A stretch of 64,000 nt of DNA, from contig NZ_CP023278.1 in assembly GCF_002896875.1 (NCBI RefSeq), positions 3,038,001 to 3,102,000 of the forward strand. The letters run 5' to 3'. The position numbers and the translations under genes are program-made. This DNA is from Nostoc sp. CENA543 (lineage in GTDB: Bacteria; Cyanobacteriota; Cyanobacteriia; Cyanobacteriales; Nostocaceae). Shown here piece by piece: positions 16,210 through 26,162 of this stretch. The notes beneath the pieces are model-generated. The model was not told the DNA's origin. It searched no databases and was given only the letters and a program-made list of their open reading frames with translations. Position 1 is the stretch's first letter. Every line of letters starts with the position of its first letter.

Positions 16210-16788
16210 CTACTCAAATACAGGTGGCCAGAGTTCTGATACTGTTAGCTCCCAACCTGGAAGTAAATCTGGTAACGTCAGTTGATCGTTATTCTTCAAT
16301 ATAATTGGTTCTTGATTGAGCCGGTAAACAGTTAATGTTAATTTGTCTGGGTCGATGAGTATACCGACGACACAACCAAGTTGTAAAAATAGCTGAATTT
16401 TTTCTTCTAGTGGCTTGATTTTATCTGACTTTGATTTAATTTCTACGATCAAATCAGGCACTAATTCCACAAAATCGCGCTGGCTGATTTTTAGTCTCTC
16501 GGCACGCACAAAAGACACATCAGGAGCGCGGAGATTGCGTTTTTCTGGTTCAATTTTGTTACCATTTTCTGTTTCCAGTTTAGGCAGAATAAAACCAGCA
16601 CTTGAACCAGTGACACGTCCCAGTTTACGTGGACGTACCCAGTTTCCCAGTAACCGAATTAATTCAGCACCTATTTCTTCGGAAATATAATCTGATGGCC
16701 CCATAATCAGGATATCACCGTCCACCAGTTCCATCTGCCATTCTGGATGTTCAGCTTGTAGCTGCTCTAAGTCGGAGATTGTGAACAT
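16210..16788 (-). CDS. Uma2-family putative endonuclease (DUF820)
   Basis: 192 residues from ATG 16788; an upstream TTG would add MSL. The PD-(D/E)XK-like core of Uma2 proteins is visible: MELVDGDILIMGP near the N-terminus, LRAPDVSFV in the middle and VPDLIVEIKSKSD with the E-x-K element. This family is greatly expanded in filamentous cyanobacteria, and its true role is unknown, although the fold is that of restriction-type nucleases. It stands alone between a repeat region and the helicase gene, without a recognisable partner. Confidence 0.88.
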   Translation of the reverse strand: MFTISDLEQLQAEHPEWQMELVDGDILIMGPSDYISEEIGAELIRLLGNWVRPRKLGRVTGSSAGFILPKLETENGNKIEPEKRNLRAPDVSFVRAERLKISQRDFVELVPDLIVEIKSKSDKIKPLEEKIQLFLQLGCVVGILIDPDKLTLTVYRLNQEPIILKNNDQLTLPDLLPGWELTVSELWPPVFE

Positions 16789-16865
16789 AAGACTCAAAAT
16801 AGTGTATCCATTATCTATGTTCCTACAAGCTGATCAAAACAGTTACTTATCTTTAGCCTCAATCA

Positions 16866-16896
16866 CTAATGACTAATGACTAATGACTAATAACTA
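16866..16896. repeat. TGACTAA heptamer array at the helicase 3' end
   Basis: About four units of AATGACT. The TAG stop codon of the helicase gene (16894-16896) is at the edge of the array. Confidence 0.85.
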
Positions 16897-18423
16897 AGAA
16901 GCTGATTCCCTAGTGGCAGATGAACCTAACTTTTGATTACCAGAGGAAATCGAAGGTTCACGACGACCTGAACGGAGTTTTGGTTTGGGAGTACCGCGTC
17001 CTTCTTCGCTGTTGTTATCTCTATTCCAGTTGGAACGGTTTCTGTCACCAGCAAATTCGCGACGTTTGACGATTTTGGGTTTGGGAACAGATGCGGTTTC
17101 TTCGGGAATGTCGATATCCGCACTCAACCAAGCAGGACGAGTTTGATCATAAGCGATTTGTAGTGCCGCAGCTGCGATCGCCTGAGCATCGTACTGTTCA
17201 ATCAGTTCGCTGATAATGGGCAAGAATGAAGCTAAACGCTCACCAGCTAAAGCTTCTCTAACTTGTCCTTGCAGTTTTTGGATGTGACGTGCTTCGATTT
17301 GCGCCCGTGTGGGAATGGAGAGCAATTGCCAGTTTTGACGGACATGGCGTTCAAAGATTTGCTGTTTGCGACGCTCAAAGGGTTGTACTAAGGTGATGGC
17401 TGTACCTTCTTTCCCAGCGCGACCTGTGCGGCCGATGCGGTGTACGTAGGTTTCGACGCTGTCGGGGAGGTCGAAGTTAATTACATGGGAGAGTTGGTCA
17501 ACATCTAAACCGCGCGCAGCAATGTCAGTTGCTACTACCCAGCGCACTTGACGGTTGCGGAATCTAGTTAGTAATCTTTCCCGTGCTTGCTGAGACAAGT
17601 CGCCGTGATATTCATCGACGCTGTGACCAGCAGCTTGCAGTTGACTGGTGAGTTCGGCGGCGGTGCGTCTGGTACGGACGAAGATTAGAGCGGTTTCTGG
17701 GTCTTCCATTTCCAGAATCGGCTGTAATGCTTTGGCTTTTGTCCAGTGACGGGGAATCAGATAAGCTACCTGATTGATTTTATTCGGTGTGGCTTTGGGT
17801 TGCTCAACTGTCACAGTGACAGGAGAGTGGAGAAACTTGTTAACCAACATCCGAATTGATGGAGGCATGGTGGCTGAGAACAGCGCGGTTTGCCGTTCTT
17901 CTGGTGCTTGAGATAAAATTCTCTCGACATCGTCAATAAAGCCCATGCTCAACATTTCATCGGCTTCATCTAGAACAAACCATCTGACTTGATCTAGTTT
18001 CAAGCTACCTCTTTCTAGTAAGTCAATCACCCGTCCAGGAGTACCGACTACTATATGCACACCACGCTTGAGTTGCAAAATTTGACGGTCGATTGATTGA
18101 CCACCGTAAATTGCTGATACCCGCAAGCCACTATGACCAATAAATTGGCTGATTGCATCGTGGACTTGGATAGCTAACTCACGGGTGGGAGTTAAAACTA
18201 GGGCTTGCACAGCTCTTTGTTGTACATCGATTCGCTCTAAAATTGGCAAGGAAAACGCTGCTGTTTTGCCTGTACCTGTTTGAGATTGACCTACGACATC
18301 CCGACCCGACAAAAGTTGAGGAATAGCTTGAGCTTGAATATTAGTAGGTGCTGTAAAACCAATTTTTTCTAAGTGGTCAACGCGTTCCTGTGAAATGCCT
18401 AGTTCTTGAAAAGAAAGATTCAT
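16894..18423 (-). CDS. DEAD-box ATP-dependent RNA helicase
   Basis: 509 residues from the ATG at 18423 (MNLSFQELGISQERV), which fits the family start; the open frame extends further upstream only through repeat sequence. Motifs in order: Q motif GFTAPTNIQAQAIP (22-35), Walker A SQTGTGKT (47-54), PTRELA (79-84), DEAD (152-155), SAT (183-185), and the C-terminal lobe with ATDIAARGLDVDQL and HRIGRTGRAGKEG. A basic, Arg/Asn/Ser-rich tail follows (RREFAGDRNRSNWNRD). The protein resembles bacterial CsdA/DeaD and cyanobacterial CrhR-type helicases, which remodel RNA in cold or redox stress and in ribosome assembly. It lies downstream of rimO on the same strand. Confidence 0.93.
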   Translation of the reverse strand: MNLSFQELGISQERVDHLEKIGFTAPTNIQAQAIPQLLSGRDVVGQSQTGTGKTAAFSLPILERIDVQQRAVQALVLTPTRELAIQVHDAISQFIGHSGLRVSAIYGGQSIDRQILQLKRGVHIVVGTPGRVIDLLERGSLKLDQVRWFVLDEADEMLSMGFIDDVERILSQAPEERQTALFSATMPPSIRMLVNKFLHSPVTVTVEQPKATPNKINQVAYLIPRHWTKAKALQPILEMEDPETALIFVRTRRTAAELTSQLQAAGHSVDEYHGDLSQQARERLLTRFRNRQVRWVVATDIAARGLDVDQLSHVINFDLPDSVETYVHRIGRTGRAGKEGTAITLVQPFERRKQQIFERHVRQNWQLLSIPTRAQIEARHIQKLQGQVREALAGERLASFLPIISELIEQYDAQAIAAAALQIAYDQTRPAWLSADIDIPEETASVPKPKIVKRREFAGDRNRSNWNRDNNSEEGRGTPKPKLRSGRREPSISSGNQKLGSSATRESAS

Positions 18424-18477
18424 CAACGCTCCTAGATTATGTTTCTGACTTTGCGATTTGTAAATTGAAACTTTAAT

Positions 18478-18545
18478 TAGGGAATAGGGACTGGGGACTG
18501 GGGATTGGGGTATCCCCCCTGCCCTCTGCACCCTGCGCCCCTGCC
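18478..18545. repeat. CCCCAGT-type repeats between rimO and the helicase
   Basis: GGGACTGGGGACTGGGGATT units followed by complementary CCCTGCCCTCTGCACCCTG. The rimO stop codon lies at the edge of the block. Confidence 0.8.
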
Positions 18546-19862
18546 TTATAGGGCGACTTCGCCAAACAAATCGTACTCATCTGCTCCGTGAATTTTTACG
18601 GGTACGATAGTTCCTAACTTGGCTTGGCCACTGATGTAGACTTGACCATCAACTTCGGGGGAAAATCTGCCGGAACGACCGATTAATTTCCCACTTCCAG
18701 GGTTTTCCTGCTCAATCAGGACTTCAACAATTTTGCCGATTTCCTGCTGATTTTTTTGCCAAGAGATAGGCTGCTGGATTGCCATCAGGCGATCGCGGCG
18801 TTCATCCATGACAGCTTGTGGCAATTGATTGGGTAGTGTATGTGCAGGTGTTCCCTCTTCTGGTGAAAAGGTGAAAACTCCCACATGATCAAATTCGTGC
18901 CTATGGACAAACTCTAGCAAATGCTCAAAGTGCGCTTCTGTTTCCCCAGGAAAGCCCACTATCAATGTTGTCCGCAAAACTGCACCTGGTATGGCGGTTT
19001 TGAGGCGTTCGATAATCTCATCATTGACGCGTCCCTGCCAAGGACGATTCATCGCCCGCAATACCTCTGGGTGGGAATGTTGCAGGGGTAAATCTAAGTA
19101 AGGTAAGACGTTAGGTGTCTCCTGAATGGCTGCGATCACGTCTGGGGTTAGCCCAGTGGGATAGGCGTAGTGCATCCTAATCCACGGTATATCCACTTTC
19201 CCCAATGCTCGGAGCAATTCGGCTAGTTTGGGCTTACCGTAAATATCTAACCCGTAATTTGTGGTGATTTGGGAAATGAGAATGATCTCTTGCACCCCTT
19301 GATTTGCTAGTTGCTGGGCTTCAGCAACTATTGATTCTATTGTACGCGATCGTTGGTTGCCGCGCAGATGGGGAATAATACAAAATGCACAACGGTAATC
19401 ACACCCTTCTGCAACTCGCAAATAAGCTACGCCTTCGGTAGTGGTACGGTAGCGGGGTGTGGTTTCATCGGCAATATAAGTGGGTTCGGCACTAACCTGT
19501 TTAACCCTTTCCCCTTGTTCTACCCTTTCTATGACATTGACGATTTGATGATAATCTCCAGTGCCAACCACGGCCACGGCTTCTGGCAATTCTTCCAATA
19601 ATTGTCCTTGGAAGTGCTGTGCCATACAGCCTGTAATCACGATTTTTTTGTTAGCTTCTGCCAGTTCTACTAATGTTCTAACAGATTCTTCCCTAGCTGC
19701 TTCAATAAAACTACAAGTATTGACTATAACGTAATCTGCTAACTCTTCATTGGCATCTACACCATATCCTGCTTCTACTAGCAGCCCTAACATATGTTCT
19801 GTATCAATTCGATTTTTCTCACAGCCCAAGTGAGAGATTGCTATTGTTGGCTTTTCACCCAT
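18546..19862 (-). CDS. rimO: Ribosomal protein S12 methylthiotransferase RimO
   Basis: 438 residues from ATG 19862 ([17 protein letters not shown]). Three Cys of the N-terminal MTTase domain are at about 14, 50 and 79 (HLGCEKN, NTCSF, TGCMAQ); the radical SAM cluster is CDYRCAFC (154, 158, 161), and the C-terminal TRAM domain ends the protein ([17 protein letters not shown]). RimO adds a methylthio group to a conserved Asp of ribosomal protein S12 using SAM and two 4Fe-4S clusters. [12 protein letters not shown] is characteristic of RimO, as opposed to MiaB. It is followed by the helicase gene on the same strand, so a translation-related pair is plausible. Confidence 0.93.
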   Translation of the reverse strand: MGEKPTIAISHLGCEKNRIDTEHMLGLLVEAGYGVDANEELADYVIVNTCSFIEAAREESVRTLVELAEANKKIVITGCMAQHFQGQLLEELPEAVAVVGTGDYHQIVNVIERVEQGERVKQVSAEPTYIADETTPRYRTTTEGVAYLRVAEGCDYRCAFCIIPHLRGNQRSRTIESIVAEAQQLANQGVQEIILISQITTNYGLDIYGKPKLAELLRALGKVDIPWIRMHYAYPTGLTPDVIAAIQETPNVLPYLDLPLQHSHPEVLRAMNRPWQGRVNDEIIERLKTAIPGAVLRTTLIVGFPGETEAHFEHLLEFVHRHEFDHVGVFTFSPEEGTPAHTLPNQLPQAVMDERRDRLMAIQQPISWQKNQQEIGKIVEVLIEQENPGSGKLIGRSGRFSPEVDGQVYISGQAKLGTIVPVKIHGADEYDLFGEVAL

Positions 19863-20602
19863 ATTTTGAAAATATTTTTGGTTTTTGCTTGTTGTCAAAC
19901 ACAAACAACATTAAATTTCGCTGTTTGCGGTTCGCACCCCCACAGTTACATCATTTTAGTAGAGTGTTTCCACTGTCAGTAACTGCTTGAAACCTATGAC
20001 CATAGTTGTGTTCAGGTCATGTTATGATGTTTTTATTAGTTTGTTTCCCAGGGTAAAACTGAGTGTCTTTGGGTACATTTGACACTTGTAATCTTTTTTA
20101 ACAAATCGCCTGTTGGTATTTTACACTACCGCAGCGTGTGCGTTGTTAATTTACCCATCGGGAAGCCGCCCAAAGGCTGGTTATGAGAAGTCGCTACCCT
20201 CAGGGAAATCGCGCTTGCGACTACGCCCCATGAAGCAGTAATGCTACCCTAACGCTCAGGCTTGGCCTACGACGTGCGAAAGGCGGAGTACCTAAACAGA
20301 GGGAAGCTGCCTTGCGTGTTGTGAGTGGCAAACTCCTCTTGTAGCCAGGTTTTATCTTAACATATCTTATGGTAAGTTTTACCCTAAATTCTGCCTTCCG
20401 GTGGAGGCAGTAAAACAACCAAAATAAAACAAATTTAATGCTAATTAGGGAAATGGGGACTGGGGACTGGGGATTAGGGACTAGGAATTTTAGATTTTGG
20501 ATTTTGGATTGAAGAATCTAAAACTTAAAATCCAAAATTTGGATTGCCCCCTACTCCCTTGACCCCTGCCCTATACCCCATGCCCTCACAATAGTAAAAG
20601 AC
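19863..20602. other. 740-bp intergenic region with GC-richer palindromic island and repeats
   Basis: No credible gene. It contains, from left to right, plain AT-rich sequence, a GC-richer island at about 20140-20335 with several short palindromes (e.g. AGTCGC 20189 / GCGACT 20217) that looks like remnants of a dispersed repeat, then GGGGACT units at 20450-20485 and an inverted pair ATTTTAGATTTTGGATT / AATCCAAAATTT at about 20490-20545. The btpA promoter must lie here, but I cannot place it. Confidence 0.6.
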
Positions 20603-21451
20603 GTGGACTTAGAACAGTTATTTAAAACTCGAACACCAATCATTGGCGTGGTACACCTGCTACCCCTTCCCACCTCAGCCCGTTGGGGAGGTAGCCTCAA
20701 AGCAGTAATCGACCGCGCCGAACAAGAAGCAACGGCTCTTGCTAGTGGCGGAGTAGATGGCATTATTGTAGAAAATTTTTTCGATGCTCCGTTTACCAAA
20801 AATCATGTTGACCCCGCAGTTGTCAGTGCGATGACTGTAGTTGTGCAACGCATCCAAAATTTGGTGATGTTACCGATAGGGATCAATGTGTTGCGAAACG
20901 ATGGTCATAGTGCATTGGCGATCGCTTCTTGTGTGGGGGCGCAATTTATCCGGGTGAATGTGTTGACGGGCGTAATGGCGACAGACCAAGGATTAATTGA
21001 AGGAGAAGCCCATCAACTACTCCGCTATCGTCGCGAATTAGGCTCGGATGTCAAAATTTTGGCGGATGTTTTAGTCAAACACGCTCGTCCCTTAAGTTCT
21101 CCAAATCTGACAGTTGCTGTCAAAGATACCATCGAGCGGGGTTTAGCGGACGCAGTGATTTTATCTGGTTGGGCAACAGGCTCTCCCCCCAACCAAGAAG
21201 ACTTAGAATTAGCCTGTGGTGCAGCCAATGGTACACCGGTATTTATTGGTAGCGGAGCCGATTGGGAAAATATTGCTACACTATTGCAGGCTGCCAATGG
21301 TGTGATTGTTTCTAGCTCCCTCAAACGCCAAGGTCGTATCGAGCAACCAATTGACCCCATTCGCGTCAGTCAATTCGTGGAAGCTGCTCGTCGCACTTGG
21401 AACTCCAAAGGTGTGAGCAAATCAGCTAAACAAGTAAAGTTACATTCTTAA
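20603..21451 (+). CDS. btpA: Photosystem I biogenesis protein BtpA
   Basis: 282 residues, GTG start at 20603. The family hallmarks are IIGVVHLLPLPTSARWGGS near the N-terminus, GGVDGIIVENFFDAPF (about 49-64), and a TIM-barrel phosphate-site-like end (PVFIGSGADWENI). BtpA is a peripheral thylakoid protein, described in Synechocystis as needed to stabilise the PsaA/PsaB reaction centre proteins of PSI, especially in the cold. Archaeal and other bacterial relatives exist, so the catalytic or binding role of the barrel is not known. It is followed after 138 bp by the VKOR fusion gene on the same strand. Confidence 0.93.
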   Translation: MDLEQLFKTRTPIIGVVHLLPLPTSARWGGSLKAVIDRAEQEATALASGGVDGIIVENFFDAPFTKNHVDPAVVSAMTVVVQRIQNLVMLPIGINVLRNDGHSALAIASCVGAQFIRVNVLTGVMATDQGLIEGEAHQLLRYRRELGSDVKILADVLVKHARPLSSPNLTVAVKDTIERGLADAVILSGWATGSPPNQEDLELACGAANGTPVFIGSGADWENIATLLQAANGVIVSSSLKRQGRIEQPIDPIRVSQFVEAARRTWNSKGVSKSAKQVKLHS

Positions 21452-21480
21452 AAGCCAAGGAAACTGGGGAACTAATTTTA

Positions 21481-21589
21481 GATTTGAGATGCCAGGATTT
21501 TAGATTGAAATCCCATCCAAAATCCAAAATCCAAAATCCAAAATTAAATACCCCATTCCCAATTCCCCAATCCCCATTCCCCAATTCTT
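21481..21589. repeat. AAAATCC heptamers and CCCCAATT repeats
   Basis: Four units of CCAAAAT and then CCCAATTCCCCAATCCCC units between btpA and the VKOR gene, ending 10 bp before the VKOR ATG. Confidence 0.75.
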
Positions 21590-22573
21590 ATGATTCGCCG
21601 CCGTTCTACTCCCTGGATTCATCAATGGTCGCGGGTAATAATTGCCGCGATCGCTGGACTTGGTGCTTTGAATACTGGCTATTTAACTTTTGAAAAACTC
21701 ACCGGAGGTGGTGTTGCTTGTGTAGCCGAGGCTGGAGCCAAGGGTTGTAATGATGTACTTGCTAGCCCTTGGGCAACGGTGTTTGGGCAACCACTGGCCT
21801 TACTTGGATTATTATCCTATCTGGGGATGCTGATTTTTGCTTTAGCTCCTGTGGTGTGGAAGGGAGAAGGTAAAAGTCACAAACAACTAGAAAACTTGAC
21901 CTGGTGGTTACTATTAATAGGCGCGATCGCTATGTCTATTTTTAGTGGCTATTTAATGTATGTCCTAGCATTTGAACTCAAAGCCCTTTGTCCTTACTGC
22001 ATTACCTCGGCTTTGTTCGCCTTGAGTATGCTGGTTCTAACTGTTGTAGGTCGAGCCTGGGAGGATATTGGACAAATATTCTTTACTGCCATTATTGTGG
22101 GTATGGTAACGCTCGTTGGCACTTTATACATATATAAGGATGTCAACACAGCCAATAAACCACCAGCCCAAGAAATCCCCGCCGGTAAACTACCACCTTT
22201 TGTCCCCACCGTAGATCCTAACCCTAATTACGGTTGGGAAATCAATACTACTTCTGGAGAAGCAGAAATAGCTCTAGCACGTCATTTAGTGCAGGTAGGA
22301 GCTAAGGAATATGTAGCTTTTTGGTGTCCTCACTGCCATGAACAAAAATTACTCTTTGGCAAGGAAGCTTATCAAATTATTGATGAGAGCATCAAGACAG
22401 AGTGCGCGCCTGAAAGTCCCAAGGGGAAACCAGATTTGTGTAAAGCTGCAAACATTACAGGCTATCCAACCTGGATTATCAATGGCAAAAGCTATAGTGG
22501 CGTACAGAACCTTTCAGAATTAGCCAAAGTTACAGGTTACACAGGGCCAAGTAATTTCAAATACTTTAGATAA
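21590..22573 (+). CDS. Vitamin K epoxide reductase-thioredoxin fusion (disulfide-forming)
   Basis: 327 residues. The VKOR part has four or five membrane helices with the loop Cys pair (Cys44 and Cys53 in VACVAEAGAKGC) and the quinone-facing CPYC (134-137). A linker leads to a periplasmic or lumenal thioredoxin-like domain with WCPHC (246-249) and a cis-Pro segment GYPTWIING. Such cyanobacterial VKOR-Trx proteins oxidise thiols of exported proteins and pass electrons to quinone, and the plant homolog LTO1 is needed for PSII assembly. Here it lies next to btpA (PSI). A strong terminator follows at 22616-22648. Confidence 0.95.
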   Translation: MIRRRSTPWIHQWSRVIIAAIAGLGALNTGYLTFEKLTGGGVACVAEAGAKGCNDVLASPWATVFGQPLALLGLLSYLGMLIFALAPVVWKGEGKSHKQLENLTWWLLLIGAIAMSIFSGYLMYVLAFELKALCPYCITSALFALSMLVLTVVGRAWEDIGQIFFTAIIVGMVTLVGTLYIYKDVNTANKPPAQEIPAGKLPPFVPTVDPNPNYGWEINTTSGEAEIALARHLVQVGAKEYVAFWCPHCHEQKLLFGKEAYQIIDESIKTECAPESPKGKPDLCKAANITGYPTWIINGKSYSGVQNLSELAKVTGYTGPSNFKYFR

Positions 22574-22615
22574 AGATAATAGTCCTCGCCAATTCCAAAT
22601 TATTTCCCAAATACC

Positions 22616-22648
22616 AAAACCCCAGTTTATTGCTGTAACTGGGGTTTT
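22616..22648 (+). terminator. Terminator hairpin after the VKOR gene
   Basis: AAAACCCCAGTT and AACTGGGGTTTT form a perfect 12-bp stem around a 9-nt loop, 43 bp beyond the stop. The stem itself supplies the 3' T tract. The symmetry means it can act in both directions. Confidence 0.8.
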
Positions 22649-22787
22649 AAATTATCACAATTTTCTTACATTCAAGATTTCTAGTAGTCAAAATAGTGTA
22701 TAAAAAAATGATTAAAAGATTATTTTAAGAATTGTTTAATAACTATCAATTATCATTCACTATTTTTCTGTCCAGTAGGTAACGGGA

Positions 22788-24980
22788 ATGAGTCAGCAAT
22801 TCATCAAGCGTCTCGTGCAGTTAGTTTTAGGACTGAAACCCTCGTTTAGTAAAGGACACAGAGAATTAATTATCACTGTCACCGTTGTAATTTTAGTCTT
22901 GCTGTTACGTTCTTTAGGCTTATTACAATCCTTAGAGTTGACGGCCTTAGATCAATTTTTTCACTTACGTCCCCAGGAAAGCCCCAATCATCGAATTACT
23001 ATCGTAGCTGTTGATGAAGCTTCTTTACGCCACGGATTCCCCATTGCTGATGGTGTAATTGCAGAATTATTAACGAAATTACAAGCGCACCAACCGCGTG
23101 CTATTGGCCTAGACATCTATCGAGATGTACCAATTAAGTATGGTTATACAGAGCTAGTGCAAGCTTATCAAGCGATGCCGAATTTAGTTGGTGTGGAACT
23201 ACTAGCACCAGAGGGTAAACAGAGAGTTGCGCCACCACCCCAATTGAATCCCCAACAAGTTGGCTTTAACAATATAGTCTATGATCCTGATGGCAAAGTC
23301 CGGCGGAGTTTACTGTACTGGCATATAGGAAATCAAGCACACGAAAGCTTTGCTTTAAAATTGGCTGCTTTGTATTTAAAACCAGAAAATATTCTTCCCC
23401 AAAGAGCCGCTAACAATCCTGAATCTTTACAGTTAGGTAAAGCTGTGTTTACACGCTTTACGGGTAATGATGGTGCTTATGTGGGAGTGGATGCCAGGGG
23501 ATATCAAATCTTGTCCAATTTTCCCAAACGAGATTGTGAAACTGCCAAGAAAAATGTCTGTAGTTATCAGCAAGTGAGTATGGCAGATGTGTTAGCGGAT
23601 AAAGTTTCACCTAACTTAATTAAAGATCGGATTGTGTTGATTGGCTCTACAGCTGCCAGCATCAAAGAAGGTGTATTTATCCCCTATTCTAGTCGGCTGA
23701 TATCAGGAGCAGAGCCGATACCAGGCATTGTCTTGCAAGCTTATTTTGTGGATCAGTTAATCTCAGCCGCTTTAGATGGTAGACCGCTTTTACAAGCTTG
23801 GCCGGATGTTTGGGAATATTTGTGGATTTTCTTGTGGTCGTATATCGGAGCTGTAACCACATGGCAAATCAGACGACCGCTTACGAGCATTTTAACCGTG
23901 ATATTTTCTTGTTTATTGTTGATATTAAGCGCGTATCTGGCTTTTTTGTCTGGCTGGTGGATACCATTGATTCCGTCATTACTCACATTCAGTGGCTCTG
24001 TGATTTGGATTACTTATCACTTGGCTTATACACAGGAAGAATTAAAACGCTCTAAGGAATTTTTGCAGCAAATTATTAACACTATTGCTGATCCGATTTT
24101 TGTAAAAAATGAGCAACTCCAGTGGATTGTATTAAATCAGGCTTATTGTCAATTTATTGGCTATCCCGATACTATGCTGATTGACAAGTCGGATATTGAT
24201 TTTTTCCCTCAACATGAAGTTGAAGTCTTCCGCAAACAAGATGAGTTAGTTTTAACTACACAACATCCCCAGGAAAATGAAGAGGAATTTACCGATGCTT
24301 ACGGAAGGACGCACTTAATTGAAACCAAGCGATCGCTCCACAAAGATGCGGCAGGAAATTTCTTTTTGGTGGGGGTAATTCGTGATATTACGCAGCGTAA
24401 GTTAATGGAAGATGAACTCAGGCGAACTGCTGCGGAGCTATTTCGCTCTAATCATGAATTAAAGCTTAAAGAAGATAAATTACGTTATTTAGCCTATCAT
24501 GACTCTCTGACAGGTTTACCTAATCGCAAGTTCTTTGCTGAACAGCTACAGGAATCGATTAATTGGGCGCATGAAAATCATCTTCTATTAGGATTGCTGT
24601 TTATTGATTTAGACGGGTTTAAGCAAGTCAATGATACTCTAGGGCATGAGATGGGCGATCGCCTGTTAGTAATTATTGGTCAGCGTTTGAGTAACTCTTT
24701 GCGTGCTAGTGACACGGTTTCTCGCTTGGGTGGCGATGAATTCACAGTGCTTTTACGAGCCATACCTCATCAACAAGTAGCAGCTAAAGTCGCAGAGAAA
24801 ATTATGGCCAGTATTACTGAGCCAATTGTTCTCAATGGATACACCACTAAAGTTTCCGCCAGCATTGGCATCAGTATTTATCCTCATACTAGTCAAGATG
24901 CCGATACTTTAGTTAAACAAGCCGATGTTGCCATGTATCGTGCTAAGAATCTGGGCAAGAATTGTTATGAATTTTTCTAG
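22788..24980 (+). CDS. CHASE2-PAS-GGDEF diguanylate cyclase
   Basis: 730 residues. Order of domains: a first membrane helix near residues 29-46, a CHASE2 extracytoplasmic sensor (about 50-330; HRITIVAVDEASLRHGFP, IGLDIYRD), three more membrane helices (about 345-420), a PAS domain with PAC (about 425-545), a short coiled linker, and a GGDEF domain with intact GGDEF at 648-652 and a RASD inhibitory I-site five residues before it. It should make c-di-GMP and be subject to product inhibition. The extracytoplasmic ligand is unknown. It is a single-gene unit; the terminator at 22616 separates it from the VKOR gene. Confidence 0.93.
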   Translation: MSQQFIKRLVQLVLGLKPSFSKGHRELIITVTVVILVLLLRSLGLLQSLELTALDQFFHLRPQESPNHRITIVAVDEASLRHGFPIADGVIAELLTKLQAHQPRAIGLDIYRDVPIKYGYTELVQAYQAMPNLVGVELLAPEGKQRVAPPPQLNPQQVGFNNIVYDPDGKVRRSLLYWHIGNQAHESFALKLAALYLKPENILPQRAANNPESLQLGKAVFTRFTGNDGAYVGVDARGYQILSNFPKRDCETAKKNVCSYQQVSMADVLADKVSPNLIKDRIVLIGSTAASIKEGVFIPYSSRLISGAEPIPGIVLQAYFVDQLISAALDGRPLLQAWPDVWEYLWIFLWSYIGAVTTWQIRRPLTSILTVIFSCLLLILSAYLAFLSGWWIPLIPSLLTFSGSVIWITYHLAYTQEELKRSKEFLQQIINTIADPIFVKNEQLQWIVLNQAYCQFIGYPDTMLIDKSDIDFFPQHEVEVFRKQDELVLTTQHPQENEEEFTDAYGRTHLIETKRSLHKDAAGNFFLVGVIRDITQRKLMEDELRRTAAELFRSNHELKLKEDKLRYLAYHDSLTGLPNRKFFAEQLQESINWAHENHLLLGLLFIDLDGFKQVNDTLGHEMGDRLLVIIGQRLSNSLRASDTVSRLGGDEFTVLLRAIPHQQVAAKVAEKIMASITEPIVLNGYTTKVSASIGISIYPHTSQDADTLVKQADVAMYRAKNLGKNCYEFF

Positions 24981-25718
24981 GGTATATTGTCAAGCAATTC
25001 TCGGCGACAGAGGGACTGGGGATTGGGGACTGGGGATTAGGGATTGGGGACAAGGTGGACAAGGTGGACAAGGTAGAATTTATTTCTCAACTCAGTATCG
25101 TCTAAACGCTGTGCCACAGCTAACAGCACTCACTACTCAGCACTCACTACTCAGCACCGGCTAAACGCCCCGCTTCCGCTAACAGCACTCACCATACTTT
25201 AACTTTTGATGATTTTTGTGAGGAAAGTTCATGAAGAATCTATAAAGTCGCCCGTATATTGTCCGGAAGACCCATATTTCTAGTAGAAAACACTATCAGT
25301 AGTTCAAATAATCTCAGTATTAATACATAACTTGTACTGAATTTAGTGAGTATTTACACACGACTATCTTAATTTTTTATTAAAAATGTATGATAAATAT
25401 AATTCTTCTGTGGTAATTAATGAACATATATAACTTTAGGTCTAGAATTACTTCTAACCTTGGATTGATGTAACATACTGGTTTTCAGCTATATTCCTTA
25501 AGTAACGAGCTAATATTAAGGCAAATATCCGTAACTCGGATATCCTTAAAACTACATACTTGTTAATTAAGTAGTAGTTGACTAATCGAAAACACTGAGT
25601 CAAAAATCCTTTTGACAAAAATAATTCAATCTGAGTCGGCCTTGAGATGTAATTCTGTTTGCGGCATTTAACAAAACACACTCGATAAATCTAGAACGTC
25701 ATTCGCTTACTAGAAACT
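24981..25718. other. 738-bp intergenic region with short repeats
   Basis: Immediately after the cyclase gene are GGGGATT/GGGGACT units and a GACAAGGTG triplet (25010-25075), then CACTACTCAG duplicates and two versions of the block TAAACGC-N10-CTAACAGCACTCAC (about 25100 and 25161). From 25200 on the sequence is AT-rich with no repeat and no gene that I can support; an open minus frame at 25454-25681 has no start signal or family resemblance. Confidence 0.6.
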
Positions 25719-25955
25719 ATGACTACAAAATTGCAAATTGTCAGTGCTGTGATGCTTTGTCTCAGTGCTTTTTTGGTAATACAAAAGGTTGCTGACGCAA
25801 CAGCAGCTTTCCAATATTTGCCAAACTACAACCCTAAGCATCCTGTCGGTGGAACCGCTATCTATGTTGGAGAAAAAAACAAAGGTTCGGTAGAAACCTA
25901 TGTTCCGCCCAATAATGGGGGGCCTGATAGCGAGTACGGTAGTGGTACGCGCTAG
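25719..25955 (+). CDS. Small predicted secreted protein
   Basis: 78 residues. The N-terminus is a signal-peptide-like segment (LQIVSAVMLCLSAFLVI, with possible cleavage after ADATA near residue 29). The mature 50 residues are rich in Pro, Gly, Asn and Tyr (FQYLPNYNPKHPVGG, ETYVPPNNGGPDSEYG) and look unstructured or surface-associated. No family recognised. The gene stands alone between two intergenic regions; codon use looks like its neighbours. Probably real because of the coherent signal peptide, but short. Confidence 0.6.
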   Translation: MTTKLQIVSAVMLCLSAFLVIQKVADATAAFQYLPNYNPKHPVGGTAIYVGEKNKGSVETYVPPNNGGPDSEYGSGTR

Positions 25956-26162
25956 TCTGTTTTAAATTTGGGAAACTGAAGAGCAAACGTGTATAAAGAT
26001 GTTTCACAAGATAATCGCTTGTGAGATAAGACTACTGTACGCACTTAGGTATTGAAGTTTAGCTAGTGGTGAAGTAGTTTTAGTATTTATACTTGCTTCA
26101 TTGAAAATGAGTATAGGCAATGAAAACACTTACTTGAAATTACTTAAGCAAAATTTAAGATT

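Noticed and set aside
18424-18531. Upstream extension of the helicase frame
   Set aside because: Family start MNLSFQELG is at 18423; the extension partly translates CCCCAGT repeats.
20221-20418. Minus open frame of 65 codons across the palindromic island
   Set aside because: Overlaps the dispersed repeat and gives an Arg/Pro-rich product typical of out-of-frame translation.
25454-25681. Minus open frame of 75 codons in a gap
   Set aside because: No ribosome site, odd composition and no family resemblance; likely chance.
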